Shown here: in pieces, positions 18,265 through 26,200 of the stretch
Layout: each line of letters starts with the position of its first letter
Position numbering within the stretch: position 1 is the first letter of the stretch
Source of the DNA: Lachnospiraceae bacterium
GTDB lineage: Bacteria > Bacillota > Clostridia > Lachnospirales > Lachnospiraceae
Direction of reading: 5' to 3'
Length of the DNA stretch: 64,000 nucleotides
NCBI GenBank assembly: GCA_022845955.1
Contig: AP025576.1
Span: forward strand, 1,240,001-1,304,000
Notes under the pieces: generated by a model
Told to the model about the DNA's origin: nothing
Database searches by the model: none
Seen by the model: the letters and a program-made list of their open reading frames with translations, nothing else
Program-made: the position numbers and the translations under genes

Positions 18265-19680
18265 ATGGTTTTCAGCAGTATCCCGTTTTTGTTTTTCTTC
18301 CTGCCGTTTTGCCTGCTTCTGTATTATGCGGTTCCTTTTTCCTGGAAAAACAAAGTTTTGCTCGTTTTCAGCCTTATTTTTTATGCGTGGGGAGAGCCGG
18401 TGTATATTCTGCTGATGCTGTTTGCAGCCGGTGTGGATTACGGCAACGCAAGGCTTATGACCCGGTATGGTACGACGACGGGACGGCGTCGTTTTTTCCT
18501 CTGCTGTTCCGTGGTGATAAATCTTTCGGTACTGGCTTTTTTCAAATATGCGGATTTTCTGATTCAGACGGTCAACACGCTGTCCGGCACTTCTTTCTCC
18601 CCTCTTGGGCTGGGGCTTCCCGTGGGGATCAGCTTTTACACCTTCCAGACAATGAGCTACAGCATTGATTTGTACCGGAAAAAGGTGAAGGCGGAGAAAA
18701 ATTATCTCACCTACCTCACCTATGTGTCCATGTTTCCCCAGCTGGTGGCAGGGCCGATTGTCCGTTTTGCCACGGTGAATGAGGAACTGCACAGCAGGAA
18801 GATAAAGAAAGAAGAGGTGGAAAATGGGCTGTTCCGGTTTATGCAGGGGCTTTTCAAAAAGGTGCTTCTTGCCAACCGGACGGGAGCCTTGTGGGAAGAA
18901 ATCCGCCTTCTGCCGGCAGGGTCGGCAAGTGCGGCGACGGCATGGCTTGGAGCAGCCGCCTTCACCCTGCAGCTGTATTTCGATTTCAGCGCATACAGCG
19001 ATATGGCTATCGGCATGGGCTGGATGCTGGGTTTTCATTTCCCGGAGAATTTCCGTTACCCTCTTTCCTCCGTTTCGGTTACGGATTTCTGGCGCCGCTG
19101 GCACATATCCCTGTCCACCTGGTTCCGGGATTATGTATATATCCCTTTGGGCGGGAACCGGAAAGGGACGGCAAGGCATCTGCGCAATATGCTGATCGTA
19201 TGGTTCCTCACAGGGCTATGGCACGGGGCCGCATGGAATTTTGTCCTATGGGGGCTTTACTATGGCCTGCTGCTGGCGCTGGAGAAATATGTATGGGGCA
19301 GACGGCTGGAACGGTTCCCCAAAGCGGTGCGGCATATGTATACCCTGCTGATTGTGGTATTCGGTTTTGTTATTTTTGTATTTGACGATTGCGGGGCCAT
19401 GGGGGCGTATCTTAAGTCCATGGCGGCCTGTGCGGGCAACACATGGTGGGGAGAGGAATGCCTGTGGTATCTTTCCAATTACGGAGTGGTTTTGCTGACG
19501 GCCGTTGTACTGGCATTTCCCGTATACCCTTGGGTAAAGCAGAAGATTAGCCGCATGGGGAATGCCGGAAGGACGGCGTTCCGGACGGCCGCCCTGGCAG
19601 GCTATGTCCTGCTGTTTCTGCTCACCACCGCGTATCTGGTAAACGATACCTATAATCCGTTTCTATATTTCAGATTTTAA
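18265..19680 (+). CDS. MBOAT-family O-acyltransferase (AlgI/DltB-like)
   Basis: A 471-residue polytopic membrane protein with about 10-12 hydrophobic segments. MBOAT signatures include FYAWGEPVYILLML, LGLPVGISFYTFQTMSYSID, VTDFWRRWHISLSTWFRDYV and GLWHGAAWNFVLWG, the last containing the conserved active-site histidine. Members move acyl groups (usually acetyl) across the membrane to extracellular polymers with help from SGNH or DHHW partner proteins, which flank it here. Confidence 0.93.
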   Translation: MVFSSIPFLFFFLPFCLLLYYAVPFSWKNKVLLVFSLIFYAWGEPVYILLMLFAAGVDYGNARLMTRYGTTTGRRRFFLCCSVVINLSVLAFFKYADFLIQTVNTLSGTSFSPLGLGLPVGISFYTFQTMSYSIDLYRKKVKAEKNYLTYLTYVSMFPQLVAGPIVRFATVNEELHSRKIKKEEVENGLFRFMQGLFKKVLLANRTGALWEEIRLLPAGSASAATAWLGAAAFTLQLYFDFSAYSDMAIGMGWMLGFHFPENFRYPLSSVSVTDFWRRWHISLSTWFRDYVYIPLGGNRKGTARHLRNMLIVWFLTGLWHGAAWNFVLWGLYYGLLLALEKYVWGRRLERFPKAVRHMYTLLIVVFGFVIFVFDDCGAMGAYLKSMAACAGNTWWGEECLWYLSNYGVVLLTAVVLAFPVYPWVKQKISRMGNAGRTAFRTAALAGYVLLFLLTTAYLVNDTYNPFLYFRF

Positions 19681-19698
19681 GGGACGGCTGGAAAAGAG

Positions 19699-20829
19699 AT
19701 GACAATGGAAAAAAGAATCAGAAGCCTGACGGCCCTGATCCTTGCTGGAATGGTGCTTGCGCTTGCGGCAGGTTTTATGGCCGGGAAAAAACAGACGTTT
19801 TCCGAAAATGAAAACCGTTACCTTGCTGGTTTTCCCCATTTTACATGGGAACGGGCAGTCAGCGGTGCATACATGGAGGACTGGAGCTCTTATCTGGCGG
19901 ACCAGTTCCCGTTCCGGGATTTCTTTGTGGGAGCTAAAACCGGAATGGAATATGCGCTTGGAAAAAGGGAGATTAACCAGGTATTTTTTGCCGGGGATGG
20001 TTATCTGATAGAAGAATATGCGGCACCGGTGAATACGGATCGGATTGCCGACGCCCTGCATAATTTTGCGGAAGAGCTGGAGAGTCTGCAGCTGGATCCA
20101 AGGCTCATGCTGGTACCCACGGCGTATCATGTGTACCGGGAAAAACTGCCTGCACATGTCTCCTGGCGGGACCAGATGGAGACGGCGCAGACTCTGTACG
20201 ATGCATCCGGTATGGTACCTATAGACTGCAGCCGGGCATTGCTGACCTGTGAGGAGGAAGGGCTGTATTACAAGACGGATCACCACTGGACCACGCTGGG
20301 CGCTTACCAGGGTTACCGTGTCTTTTGCGAAGAGATGGGGCTGGAACCGGTTGACCGGAAGGAACTGACGGTGCAGACGGCTGCCGAAGATTTTAAAGGC
20401 ACCTTATATTCCAAATCGGGTGATTACACCCGGCCGGGAGAAGCGATTACCATTTATACCAATCCCGCTGACCGTCTCACGGTGGAATACAGGGACACGG
20501 GAGAAAAAACGGACAGCCTTTATAATCTGGATTATGCGCAGCAGAAGGACAAATATTCCCTGTTCCTGGATAACCTGCATCCCCTGGTGGAAATAACAAA
20601 TGATACGGCGCAAACGGATAGGGAGCTGGTACTGATAAAGGACAGCTATGCCAATTCCATCGTGCCCTTCCTGGTCAGCCATTTTAAAAAAATATATGTT
20701 TTTGATACCAGATACTATAAGGAAGGGCCTTCTGCTTTTATAAAGGAGCATCCGGGTGTGACAGATGTGGTGCTTCTTTACAACATGAATACACTGGATA
20801 CGGATACCGGGATCCGCGGTGTATACTGA
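19699..20829 (+). CDS. DHHW family protein (AlgX/AlgJ-like acyltransfer partner)
   Basis: A 376-residue protein with an N-terminal transmembrane anchor (about 9-26) and an extracytoplasmic SGNH-like domain. The signature DHHW is present in YYKTDHHWTTLGAYQGY, and a second block LVLIKDSYANSIVPFL carries the DSxxN serine. Relatives (AlgJ/AlgX, DHHW/PatB-like) complete acetyl transfer begun by an MBOAT protein. It begins 18 bp after the MBOAT stop and ends the module. Confidence 0.88.
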   Translation: MTMEKRIRSLTALILAGMVLALAAGFMAGKKQTFSENENRYLAGFPHFTWERAVSGAYMEDWSSYLADQFPFRDFFVGAKTGMEYALGKREINQVFFAGDGYLIEEYAAPVNTDRIADALHNFAEELESLQLDPRLMLVPTAYHVYREKLPAHVSWRDQMETAQTLYDASGMVPIDCSRALLTCEEEGLYYKTDHHWTTLGAYQGYRVFCEEMGLEPVDRKELTVQTAAEDFKGTLYSKSGDYTRPGEAITIYTNPADRLTVEYRDTGEKTDSLYNLDYAQQKDKYSLFLDNLHPLVEITNDTAQTDRELVLIKDSYANSIVPFLVSHFKKIYVFDTRYYKEGPSAFIKEHPGVTDVVLLYNMNTLDTDTGIRGVY

Positions 20830-20869
20830 AGAAAGAGGAAGGAAAAAGGGGAAAACAGAATAGGATGGC

Positions 20870-20923
20870 ACAAAAAGGGCCGCTGTACTGATGGAAAACC
20901 ACTGGTACAACGGCCCTTTTTGT
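20870..20923 (+). terminator. Bidirectional terminator between convergent genes
   Basis: ACAAAAAGGGCCG (from 20870) and CGGCCCTTTTTGT (to 20923) form a long stem with a further TGTAC/GTACA pairing. A-runs and T-runs on both sides allow termination of the acylation operon on + and of the Ala-rich protein gene on -. Confidence 0.88.
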
Positions 20924-20930
20924 CCGGAAG

Positions 20931-21761
20931 CTATTCCTTTTCTTCTTTTTCGGAAGCGTCCTGTGCCATATCCCGGGCGGCAGATTCCGCCGCTTCTTTT
21001 ACATCCTCCGCTGCATCTTCCGCTTTTTGCGCTGCGGCATCAGCGGCAGACTTCACTTCCTGCGCCGCCTCATGAACGGTATTGGCAGCCGTGTCGGCAG
21101 CCTTTCCGGTCATGTCTTCCGCAGCGCCCATGGTAGCGTTTATTTTTTCACCCACCTTGTTTACGGCTTTTTCCGTTGCTTCCTTAACCTTGTTAAGGGC
21201 GGATTCCATCTGTTCGTCAACGTTGGCATATTCGTTACTGTTTTTAATCCGCTCCACGGCATCATTGATTTTTGTGGTGACGGTTTCAAACTCCCCGGAA
21301 TTTTTGATTTTGGTAACCGCCTCATCCACCTTGGAGGTAACGGTTTCATATTCTTCGGAGGACTTGATCTTCTGTACGGTGTCTTCGACCTTCTCAGAAA
21401 CATTATTGATAAGGGCGTCAGCCTTTTCTTTTGCTTTTTTCAGATCGAGGGAGACATAGGAACGGCAGTTTCCCTGTCTGTCGGATGTATGCTTATCGGA
21501 AGAATGCGCTTCCTGCTCTTTGGTATGGGTATGAGCTTCGTCATGTTCATCGGCAGCAGAGGACATACTGTCTGAATAGTCGTCATTGAGATCTTCATCA
21601 TCGAACACGTCGAATTCGTCAAAATCCTCTCCGCCGTCAGCATTTTCTTTGTCCGTGAAGCTCTCTTTGTTTTTCAGGTAATAGTAGGTACCGGCAGCAG
21701 CGGCGCCAATAACTGCGGCAGCGGCGAGTAATCTTCCCAATCCATTTGACTTTCTGGCCAT
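20931..21761 (-). CDS. Membrane-anchored Ala/Lys/Glu-rich helical repeat protein
   Basis: A 276-residue protein. An N-terminal transmembrane helix (LLAAAAVIGAAAAGTYYYLK, about residues 10-29) is followed by an acidic, His/Ser-rich linker (about 35-85) and a long amphipathic helical region to the end. Three consecutive 20-residue repeats are visible, beginning KSSEEYETV, KNSGEFETV and KNSNEYANV. The tail is Ala-rich with AADAAAQKAEDAAEDVKEAA. This resembles YtxH-like and LEA-like stress proteins; the function is unknown. The start is ATG 21761, preceded by GAAAGGGG. An upstream in-frame ATG at 21812 lacks a ribosome site. The C-terminal extension is extremely charged. Confidence 0.8.
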   Translation of the reverse strand: MARKSNGLGRLLAAAAVIGAAAAGTYYYLKNKESFTDKENADGGEDFDEFDVFDDEDLNDDYSDSMSSAADEHDEAHTHTKEQEAHSSDKHTSDRQGNCRSYVSLDLKKAKEKADALINNVSEKVEDTVQKIKSSEEYETVTSKVDEAVTKIKNSGEFETVTTKINDAVERIKNSNEYANVDEQMESALNKVKEATEKAVNKVGEKINATMGAAEDMTGKAADTAANTVHEAAQEVKSAADAAAQKAEDAAEDVKEAAESAARDMAQDASEKEEKE

Positions 21762-22080
21762 TGTTCTAAACCCCTTTCTTAAGGCTGTTGTTATAAAACG
21801 GACCGGATGCACCGGGCCTGCATTTCAGCGGCTGAACCCGCTTATTGTTATTTTAATACTATTTTGCGGAATTGAAAAGAAAATATGTATTAAAAATGTA
21901 TTAATTTGGAAGGAATGGATAACAGTTCAGACGGCCCTTTGTGCCGGGCGGCTTTCATGAGAGATACCGTTGCCATGTACTCCGCAGAATAACGATGTCT
22001 TTCATAAAAAAGGAAATGGTGTCGTAACGTGTCTGTTTTTTAGACATATTATATAAAAAAGACTATATATAGGTGGTACA
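21762..22080. other. Divergent intergenic region, 319 bp
   Basis: No gene is seen. TGTCT/AGACA around a T-run (about 22030-22046) forms a small hairpin. TAGACA (22041) and TATATA (22064) with 17-bp spacing resemble a promoter, but the implied start would fall inside the next Shine-Dalgarno, so I do not call it. Confidence 0.35.
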
Positions 22081-22434
22081 ATGATAACAGAGCGATATAT
22101 TATAAATCTTTTCGGTATGGATACAAAATATTATACGGATGATTATCTCGCCCATTTGTGGAAAATATGTGCGGAAAAGGAGTACCAGTGCGCAGGAATA
22201 TTCATTACGGCCTTCATTTATATCAGCAAGTATGTATGCAGCTCCAAGGCCGGATGCAATGTAGGAGAAACCGTGCATGTTATCTCCACGGTCAGGAATC
22301 CGGTGGAGGCCGCGGACAAAGCAAAATTCTGGGAATCCTTTCTGAATATAACAAAAGAAGTCAGGGAAAGGCTGGAAAATCCCTGTATGTCGTTATCAAT
22401 TGAAGAAGTAGAATATCGCTACTTTGCGAAATAG
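22081..22434 (+). CDS. Hypothetical protein
   Basis: A 117-residue protein I do not recognise. It is a compact mixed alpha/beta-looking sequence with three cysteines in the middle (residues about 30-60), no signal peptide and no obvious membrane helix, although residues 38-52 (CAGIFITAFIYISKYV) are hydrophobic. AGGTGG lies 5 bases before ATG 22081. It precedes a TetR regulator on the same strand with a 183-bp gap containing a strong hairpin, so co-transcription is uncertain. The coding call rests on the ribosome site and lack of a better alternative on either strand. Confidence 0.55.
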   Translation: MITERYIINLFGMDTKYYTDDYLAHLWKICAEKEYQCAGIFITAFIYISKYVCSSKAGCNVGETVHVISTVRNPVEAADKAKFWESFLNITKEVRERLENPCMSLSIEEVEYRYFAK

Positions 22435-22482
22435 GTATGACGGGCTTCTGGTATATGGGGAGGGCTTACGCCTGAGGAATAC

Positions 22483-22506
22483 GGAGTCTGCCCGCCGGCA
22501 GACTCC
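22483..22506 (+). repeat. Perfect 10-bp hairpin between the hypothetical gene and TetR
   Basis: GGAGTCTGCC (22483-22492) and GGCAGACTCC (22497-22506) with a 4-base loop. No T-run follows, so it is either a Rho-type or processing signal or a protein site. Confidence 0.5.
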
Positions 22507-22617
22507 ATACTTCCCGGGAAAGGGAAAGCGCCGGGAGAGAGGCAAGCTTGAAGGGCGGATGCCGATGTGCTATGATAAACAGGAAGCATACAGGTGTTCC
22601 ATAAAGGAGGCGGCTCC

Positions 22618-23217
22618 ATGAATGATAAATTTTTTGATTTAAAAAAAGAGAAACAGGACAGGATAATAAATGCCGCTCTGAAGGTGTTTGCGCTAAACGG
22701 CTACCGTCATGCCAGTACGGATGATATCGTGAAAACCGCCTGTATCAGTAAAGGGCTGCTCTTCCATTATTTTGAGAGCAAGCTGGGGTTATATGTTTTT
22801 TTATTTGATTACAGCAGCCGGTTTATGCTTTTGGAATTTTCCCGGGAAATTAAGGAGACAGATACCGATCTGTTTCTGCTGATGAAGAAAATGGAAACGG
22901 GCCGTATGAGGGTGCTGAAAATGTATCCTTATATGAGACGGTTCCTGGATATGGCGGAAAAAGAGGATTGGGAACCTGCAGTCAGGGCCATTGAAGAGGC
23001 GCACGGGAATTATACGGGAAAAATTGACGGCTACATGGAACAGGCGGATTACAGTGAGCTTTCCCCCAGGACAAGCAGGGAAAAAGTGATAAAGAGTGTG
23101 GAGTATACGCTGAAGGGCCTGACGGAGGATTACAGCAGCAGGGCGGACTTTAAGCCGGAAAATCTGGAAAGGGAAATTGACAGCTATCTGCAGATGTTTG
23201 CGGCGGTATTTCAGTAA
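22618..23217 (+). CDS. TetR/AcrR-family regulator
   Basis: A 199-residue regulator with an N-terminal TetR helix-turn-helix (RIINAALKVFALNGYRHAST then ACISKGLLFHYFESKLGLY, residues about 12-55) and an all-helical ligand domain. The start is ATG 22618, seven bases after AAAGGAGG. No divergent or downstream partner gene on the same strand suggests a target, so its ligand and regulon are unknown. Confidence 0.88.
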   Translation: MNDKFFDLKKEKQDRIINAALKVFALNGYRHASTDDIVKTACISKGLLFHYFESKLGLYVFLFDYSSRFMLLEFSREIKETDTDLFLLMKKMETGRMRVLKMYPYMRRFLDMAEKEDWEPAVRAIEEAHGNYTGKIDGYMEQADYSELSPRTSREKVIKSVEYTLKGLTEDYSSRADFKPENLEREIDSYLQMFAAVFQ

Positions 23218-23288
23218 AAGCGTTTATAGGAGAGGCAGCGGCGCCTCTGTTAAAAAAAGTGAGTTTTTGTTTGTAATACTTCACCATT

Positions 23289-23555
23289 TTAATACGCATC
23301 ACTCAACAGGAAATCTGCGATATGCATAGTCTTGATTCCTTCGTAATTACCACCTGCAAAAATATCTGTCCGCAGTACATATTTGGGGTAGTTATCCCGA
23401 ATATCGAGAAGGCTGCCATATTCCCGTTTCTCTGTTTCATGCAGGCCAATCTCCTGGGCGACTTGAATATACAGCTTATTTTCTTGTCTTGTAGCAATAA
23501 AATCGATCTCACAGCTAGGATCGGTCGTAACTATTACCTCATTCTGCCGGCCCAA
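23289..23555 (-). pseudogene. C-terminal fragment of a DUF4143 ATP-binding protein
   Basis: About 88 residues matching the C-terminal end of AAA-type proteins with a DUF4143 domain: CEIDFIATRQENKLYIQVAQ followed by TEKREYGSLLDIRDNYPKYV and IKTMHIADFLLSD. The whole AAA domain is missing, and the only start available is a TTG. Its upstream end abuts the C-terminus of the HEAT-repeat gene at 23576. It is best read as the remnant of a deleted gene. Confidence 0.75.
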
Positions 23556-23575
23556 TTCCTGTATCCGGCAGCATC

Positions 23576-24673
23576 TTACACATAATCATATAGTTCAAAA
23601 TCCGCTTTGCCGCATTCCCTCCCGTTGATAATAAGCGTAAGCGTATGGATACCCGGATAATGCTTTCTGGTGCTTAAATTTTTGAAGGAATGCTTTTTCC
23701 GGTAGAACCTTTTTTCCTTTTCTTTCAAAGTGATTTCTGAAAGCTTAAAAAGCTTACGGGTTCGTTTCCCGCTTGCTTTCACATAATCGATCCCATATTC
23801 TATTCTGGCTTTTACGGCGCTTTCAGCCAAAACCGTAAAAGAAAAAAGGATATCCTGGCCGATGCGGACAGCCGCCGATTCTAAAGCAAAGTCCCGGACG
23901 GCCACGGCGGCATCATTGTATCCGAACAGCTTCAGCACATCCTCCTTTCCTTTTTTGAGCAATGTCCTGCAGCCATGCCGCAGAATCCAGTCAGTGTTAT
24001 CATTTTTTCCATACCACTTCTCTGCAAGCTCCCTTACGAGATCCGGATGGGTTTTGGAAATGTCATTCAGATTATTTGCCACACTTCTTCTGACATAGAG
24101 GGAAGAATCGGTTTTTAAGTTTTCCAATATGGGCAGAATGGGTGAGGGGTCTTTTTTAAAGCTGGTCAGTGCCTGTCCCCACGGCAGCCGGGGACGGCAT
24201 CCCTCACTGGAGAGCCTTCGGACGTGCTCGTTTTCATCCTCGGACCAGGCATACATCTGGGCCATCATGCGTTCTTCATCCTTTATGAGAAAGGATCGGA
24301 CTGCAAATTCAGAAGAGGCATAGGGGGTATACCTCGCCAAAGCCGCCATAGAAATATCCCAATTTTCCTCATCCTGACCGAACAGCTCTACAAAAGCCGG
24401 GAAAAAAAGAGCAAAACCGTCGAAACAGATAGCGTAATTCGGTATCACCTGATCAATGATACGAATGGCCGCTTCATAGTCTGCCGGCAAATACTTTCCC
24501 AGGTTACTACTTATCTGCAAAACCCGTTGCTTGAAGCCCAGGTCCTCCCACGTTTTGTCCATGGTTGCCTGTATAAATTCGTCTGCAGGAAATCCCCTGT
24601 AAACCGATTGGATCTCTGAAGCGAGTTTGCAAAGCGATTCATAACGATATCTGTCCTTAAATAAATCTGCCAT
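23576..24673 (-). CDS. HEAT-repeat protein, DNA alkylation repair (AlkD-like) family
   Basis: A 365-residue all-helical HEAT-repeat protein of the AlkD-like/COG4335 group, which includes alkylpurine DNA glycosylase relatives. Helical repeats run from about 80 to 290, with VRRSVANNLNDISKTHPDLV and WILRHGCRTLLKKGKEDVLK as typical units. The C-terminal about 100 residues form a beta-rich extension (FSFTVLAESAVKARIEYGID). The start is ATG 24673 after AAAGGAGA. The frame stays open upstream through the palindrome at 24749-24986, but that is chance. A 114-bp block of this gene recurs at 35039-35152. Confidence 0.8.
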   Translation of the reverse strand: MADLFKDRYRYESLCKLASEIQSVYRGFPADEFIQATMDKTWEDLGFKQRVLQISSNLGKYLPADYEAAIRIIDQVIPNYAICFDGFALFFPAFVELFGQDEENWDISMAALARYTPYASSEFAVRSFLIKDEERMMAQMYAWSEDENEHVRRLSSEGCRPRLPWGQALTSFKKDPSPILPILENLKTDSSLYVRRSVANNLNDISKTHPDLVRELAEKWYGKNDNTDWILRHGCRTLLKKGKEDVLKLFGYNDAAVAVRDFALESAAVRIGQDILFSFTVLAESAVKARIEYGIDYVKASGKRTRKLFKLSEITLKEKEKRFYRKKHSFKNLSTRKHYPGIHTLTLIINGRECGKADFELYDYV

Positions 24674-24748
24674 AGGTTTCTCCTTTCTAGTCCGGTTTCC
24701 ATCATGATAGCAGACAGAAACGCAAAAAGGAAGCACTGTTTCTTCCCC

Positions 24749-24986
24749 GGGTGCAGATAAAAAAGTATGGCGTCCCCCGGGCCTGCTTCCCTGTGCGGCC
24801 AGCTGCCCTGCAAGGTTCCTTCCAGGGGACGCTTTCGTTCGGATAATCACGCAGCGGTACTAAGGCTGCAAGGGACGCAGCCTAAGGACCGGCGTGCTTA
24901 TAACGCCCCTTACAGGAATCCTTGCAGGGCAGCTGGCCGCACAGGGAAGCAGGCCCGGGGGACGCCATACTTTTTTATCTGCACCC
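24749..24986. repeat. Giant palindrome 1 (67-bp perfect arms)
   Basis: The left arm 24749-24815 (GGGTGCAGATAAAAAAGTAT...) is the exact reverse complement of the right arm 24920-24986, 67 of 67 positions. The arms then continue with a one-base bulge (TTCC/GGAA). The 104-bp centre folds again: AGGCTGC/GCAGCCT is flanked by CGGT/ACCG pairings (about 24853-24896). The element contains no gene and fills most of the 411-bp gap between the HEAT gene and the cupin-AraC gene. No target-site duplication is visible at its ends. It could be a MITE-like element or a very large RNA hairpin or terminator. Confidence 0.85.
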
Positions 24987-25084
24987 CGCCAGGTTCCCCC
25001 TGTTTTTTTTCGCACACTGTGGTATGATGGGTACAAAAAAGGGCTTAACGCCAAAGACAAAGAATACGAAAGCGGGATATCCAT

Positions 25085-26173
25085 ATGAACCGGGAAGAAT
25101 TTCTGCAGCAGTTTGAACCTATAAATGAAAATGATTTATACCGGGAACTGTATTTTTACCGGCCGGCCGCGTTTGAAAAACCCGTGGAAAGCTGGGAGGA
25201 ATTCTGTTCCCGCTTTGCCGGGGCGGACGGAGGGGATGGGCGGCGGCTTCCTTCCGAGCCGCCCACGCCTATTGCCGCCTTTTTTACGGAAGAGGAATAT
25301 TTTTCCCGGGAAATGTGGGGAGAGGTCAATGTCATTATCAATGCCAGGTACTGCCCTGCCTTTCTGCATAAGCTGGAATTTATTAAAATTATTTATGTAT
25401 TCCGGGGAAGCTGCCGATTTTTTATCGACGGGCACTGGATTAAAATGACGGAGGGCAATGCCTGTATTGTGGCGCCGGGTGTGGAGCAGACCGTATTTTC
25501 CTGCGCCGATGAGGATATCGTGCTGAATCTGCTGATCCGCAGAAGCACCTTTGCCGAATCCTTCTGGGAACTGCTGGAAACGAATGACGGGGGAAGTATT
25601 GCCGATTTTTTCTGGAAAATGCTGTATCACAAGCCGGGAGGGGAGGTGCTGTTGTTTTCCAGCAGCCCGGACGTTCTGCTGGAAGAAAGTGTGATGGAAC
25701 TTTATGAGGAGGCGGTGCTTCAGCCGGTCAAGAGCCGTCTGGTGATAAAAAGCATGATGATGTCTATTTTCGCTTATATTATGCGGTGGGATGAAAAGGA
25801 TGTGGTCCGGTTAAAGAAAAAAGGGGACAGGGGACAATATCCCCTCGCCCGGTACCTGCTGTATATGAAAACCCATCTGGACAGCGTTTCCCTGGCATCA
25901 CTGGCCCGTGAGTTCTATGTGAGTGAAGGGTATTTAAGCCGCTATTTCCGCAGGGAAACCGGCGCTTCTTTCAGCCATTTACTGATGGAAATGAAGATGA
26001 AAAGTGCGGCGGAGCTGCTGCTTAAGACGGAATGTAACATAGAGAAGATCATAGCGTTGGTGGGATATACGGATCAAAGTAATTTTTACAGGAATTTTAA
26101 AGCTATATATGGGTTAACACCGCTTGTATACCGAAAGAAAAAGGGGCAGGCGGAATTTATGCGGACTTATTAA
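25085..26173 (+). CDS. AraC-family regulator with N-terminal cupin domain (1)
   Basis: A 362-residue one-component regulator. Residues about 70-180 form an AraC-type cupin sensor (FLHKLEFIKIIYVFRGSCRF; EGNACIVAPGVEQTVFS), and the last about 100 residues are a double helix-turn-helix (LDSVSLASLAREFYVSEGYL; GYTDQSNFYRNFKAIYGLTP). It is a paralogue of the next gene, with the same order of motifs including SIADFFWKMLYHK. It probably senses a sugar and activates the transporter and rhamnosidase genes downstream. A TATGAT at 25023 could be its -10 element. Confidence 0.9.
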   Translation: MNREEFLQQFEPINENDLYRELYFYRPAAFEKPVESWEEFCSRFAGADGGDGRRLPSEPPTPIAAFFTEEEYFSREMWGEVNVIINARYCPAFLHKLEFIKIIYVFRGSCRFFIDGHWIKMTEGNACIVAPGVEQTVFSCADEDIVLNLLIRRSTFAESFWELLETNDGGSIADFFWKMLYHKPGGEVLLFSSSPDVLLEESVMELYEEAVLQPVKSRLVIKSMMMSIFAYIMRWDEKDVVRLKKKGDRGQYPLARYLLYMKTHLDSVSLASLAREFYVSEGYLSRYFRRETGASFSHLLMEMKMKSAAELLLKTECNIEKIIALVGYTDQSNFYRNFKAIYGLTPLVYRKKKGQAEFMRTY

Positions 26174-26200
26174 GGAGTAGAGGACGGCAGGAGGAATCAA

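Noticed and set aside
24674..24850. Extension of the HEAT-repeat reading frame upstream into palindrome 1
   Set aside because: The ATG at 24673 has a good ribosome site; the upstream residues are just the translated palindrome arm.
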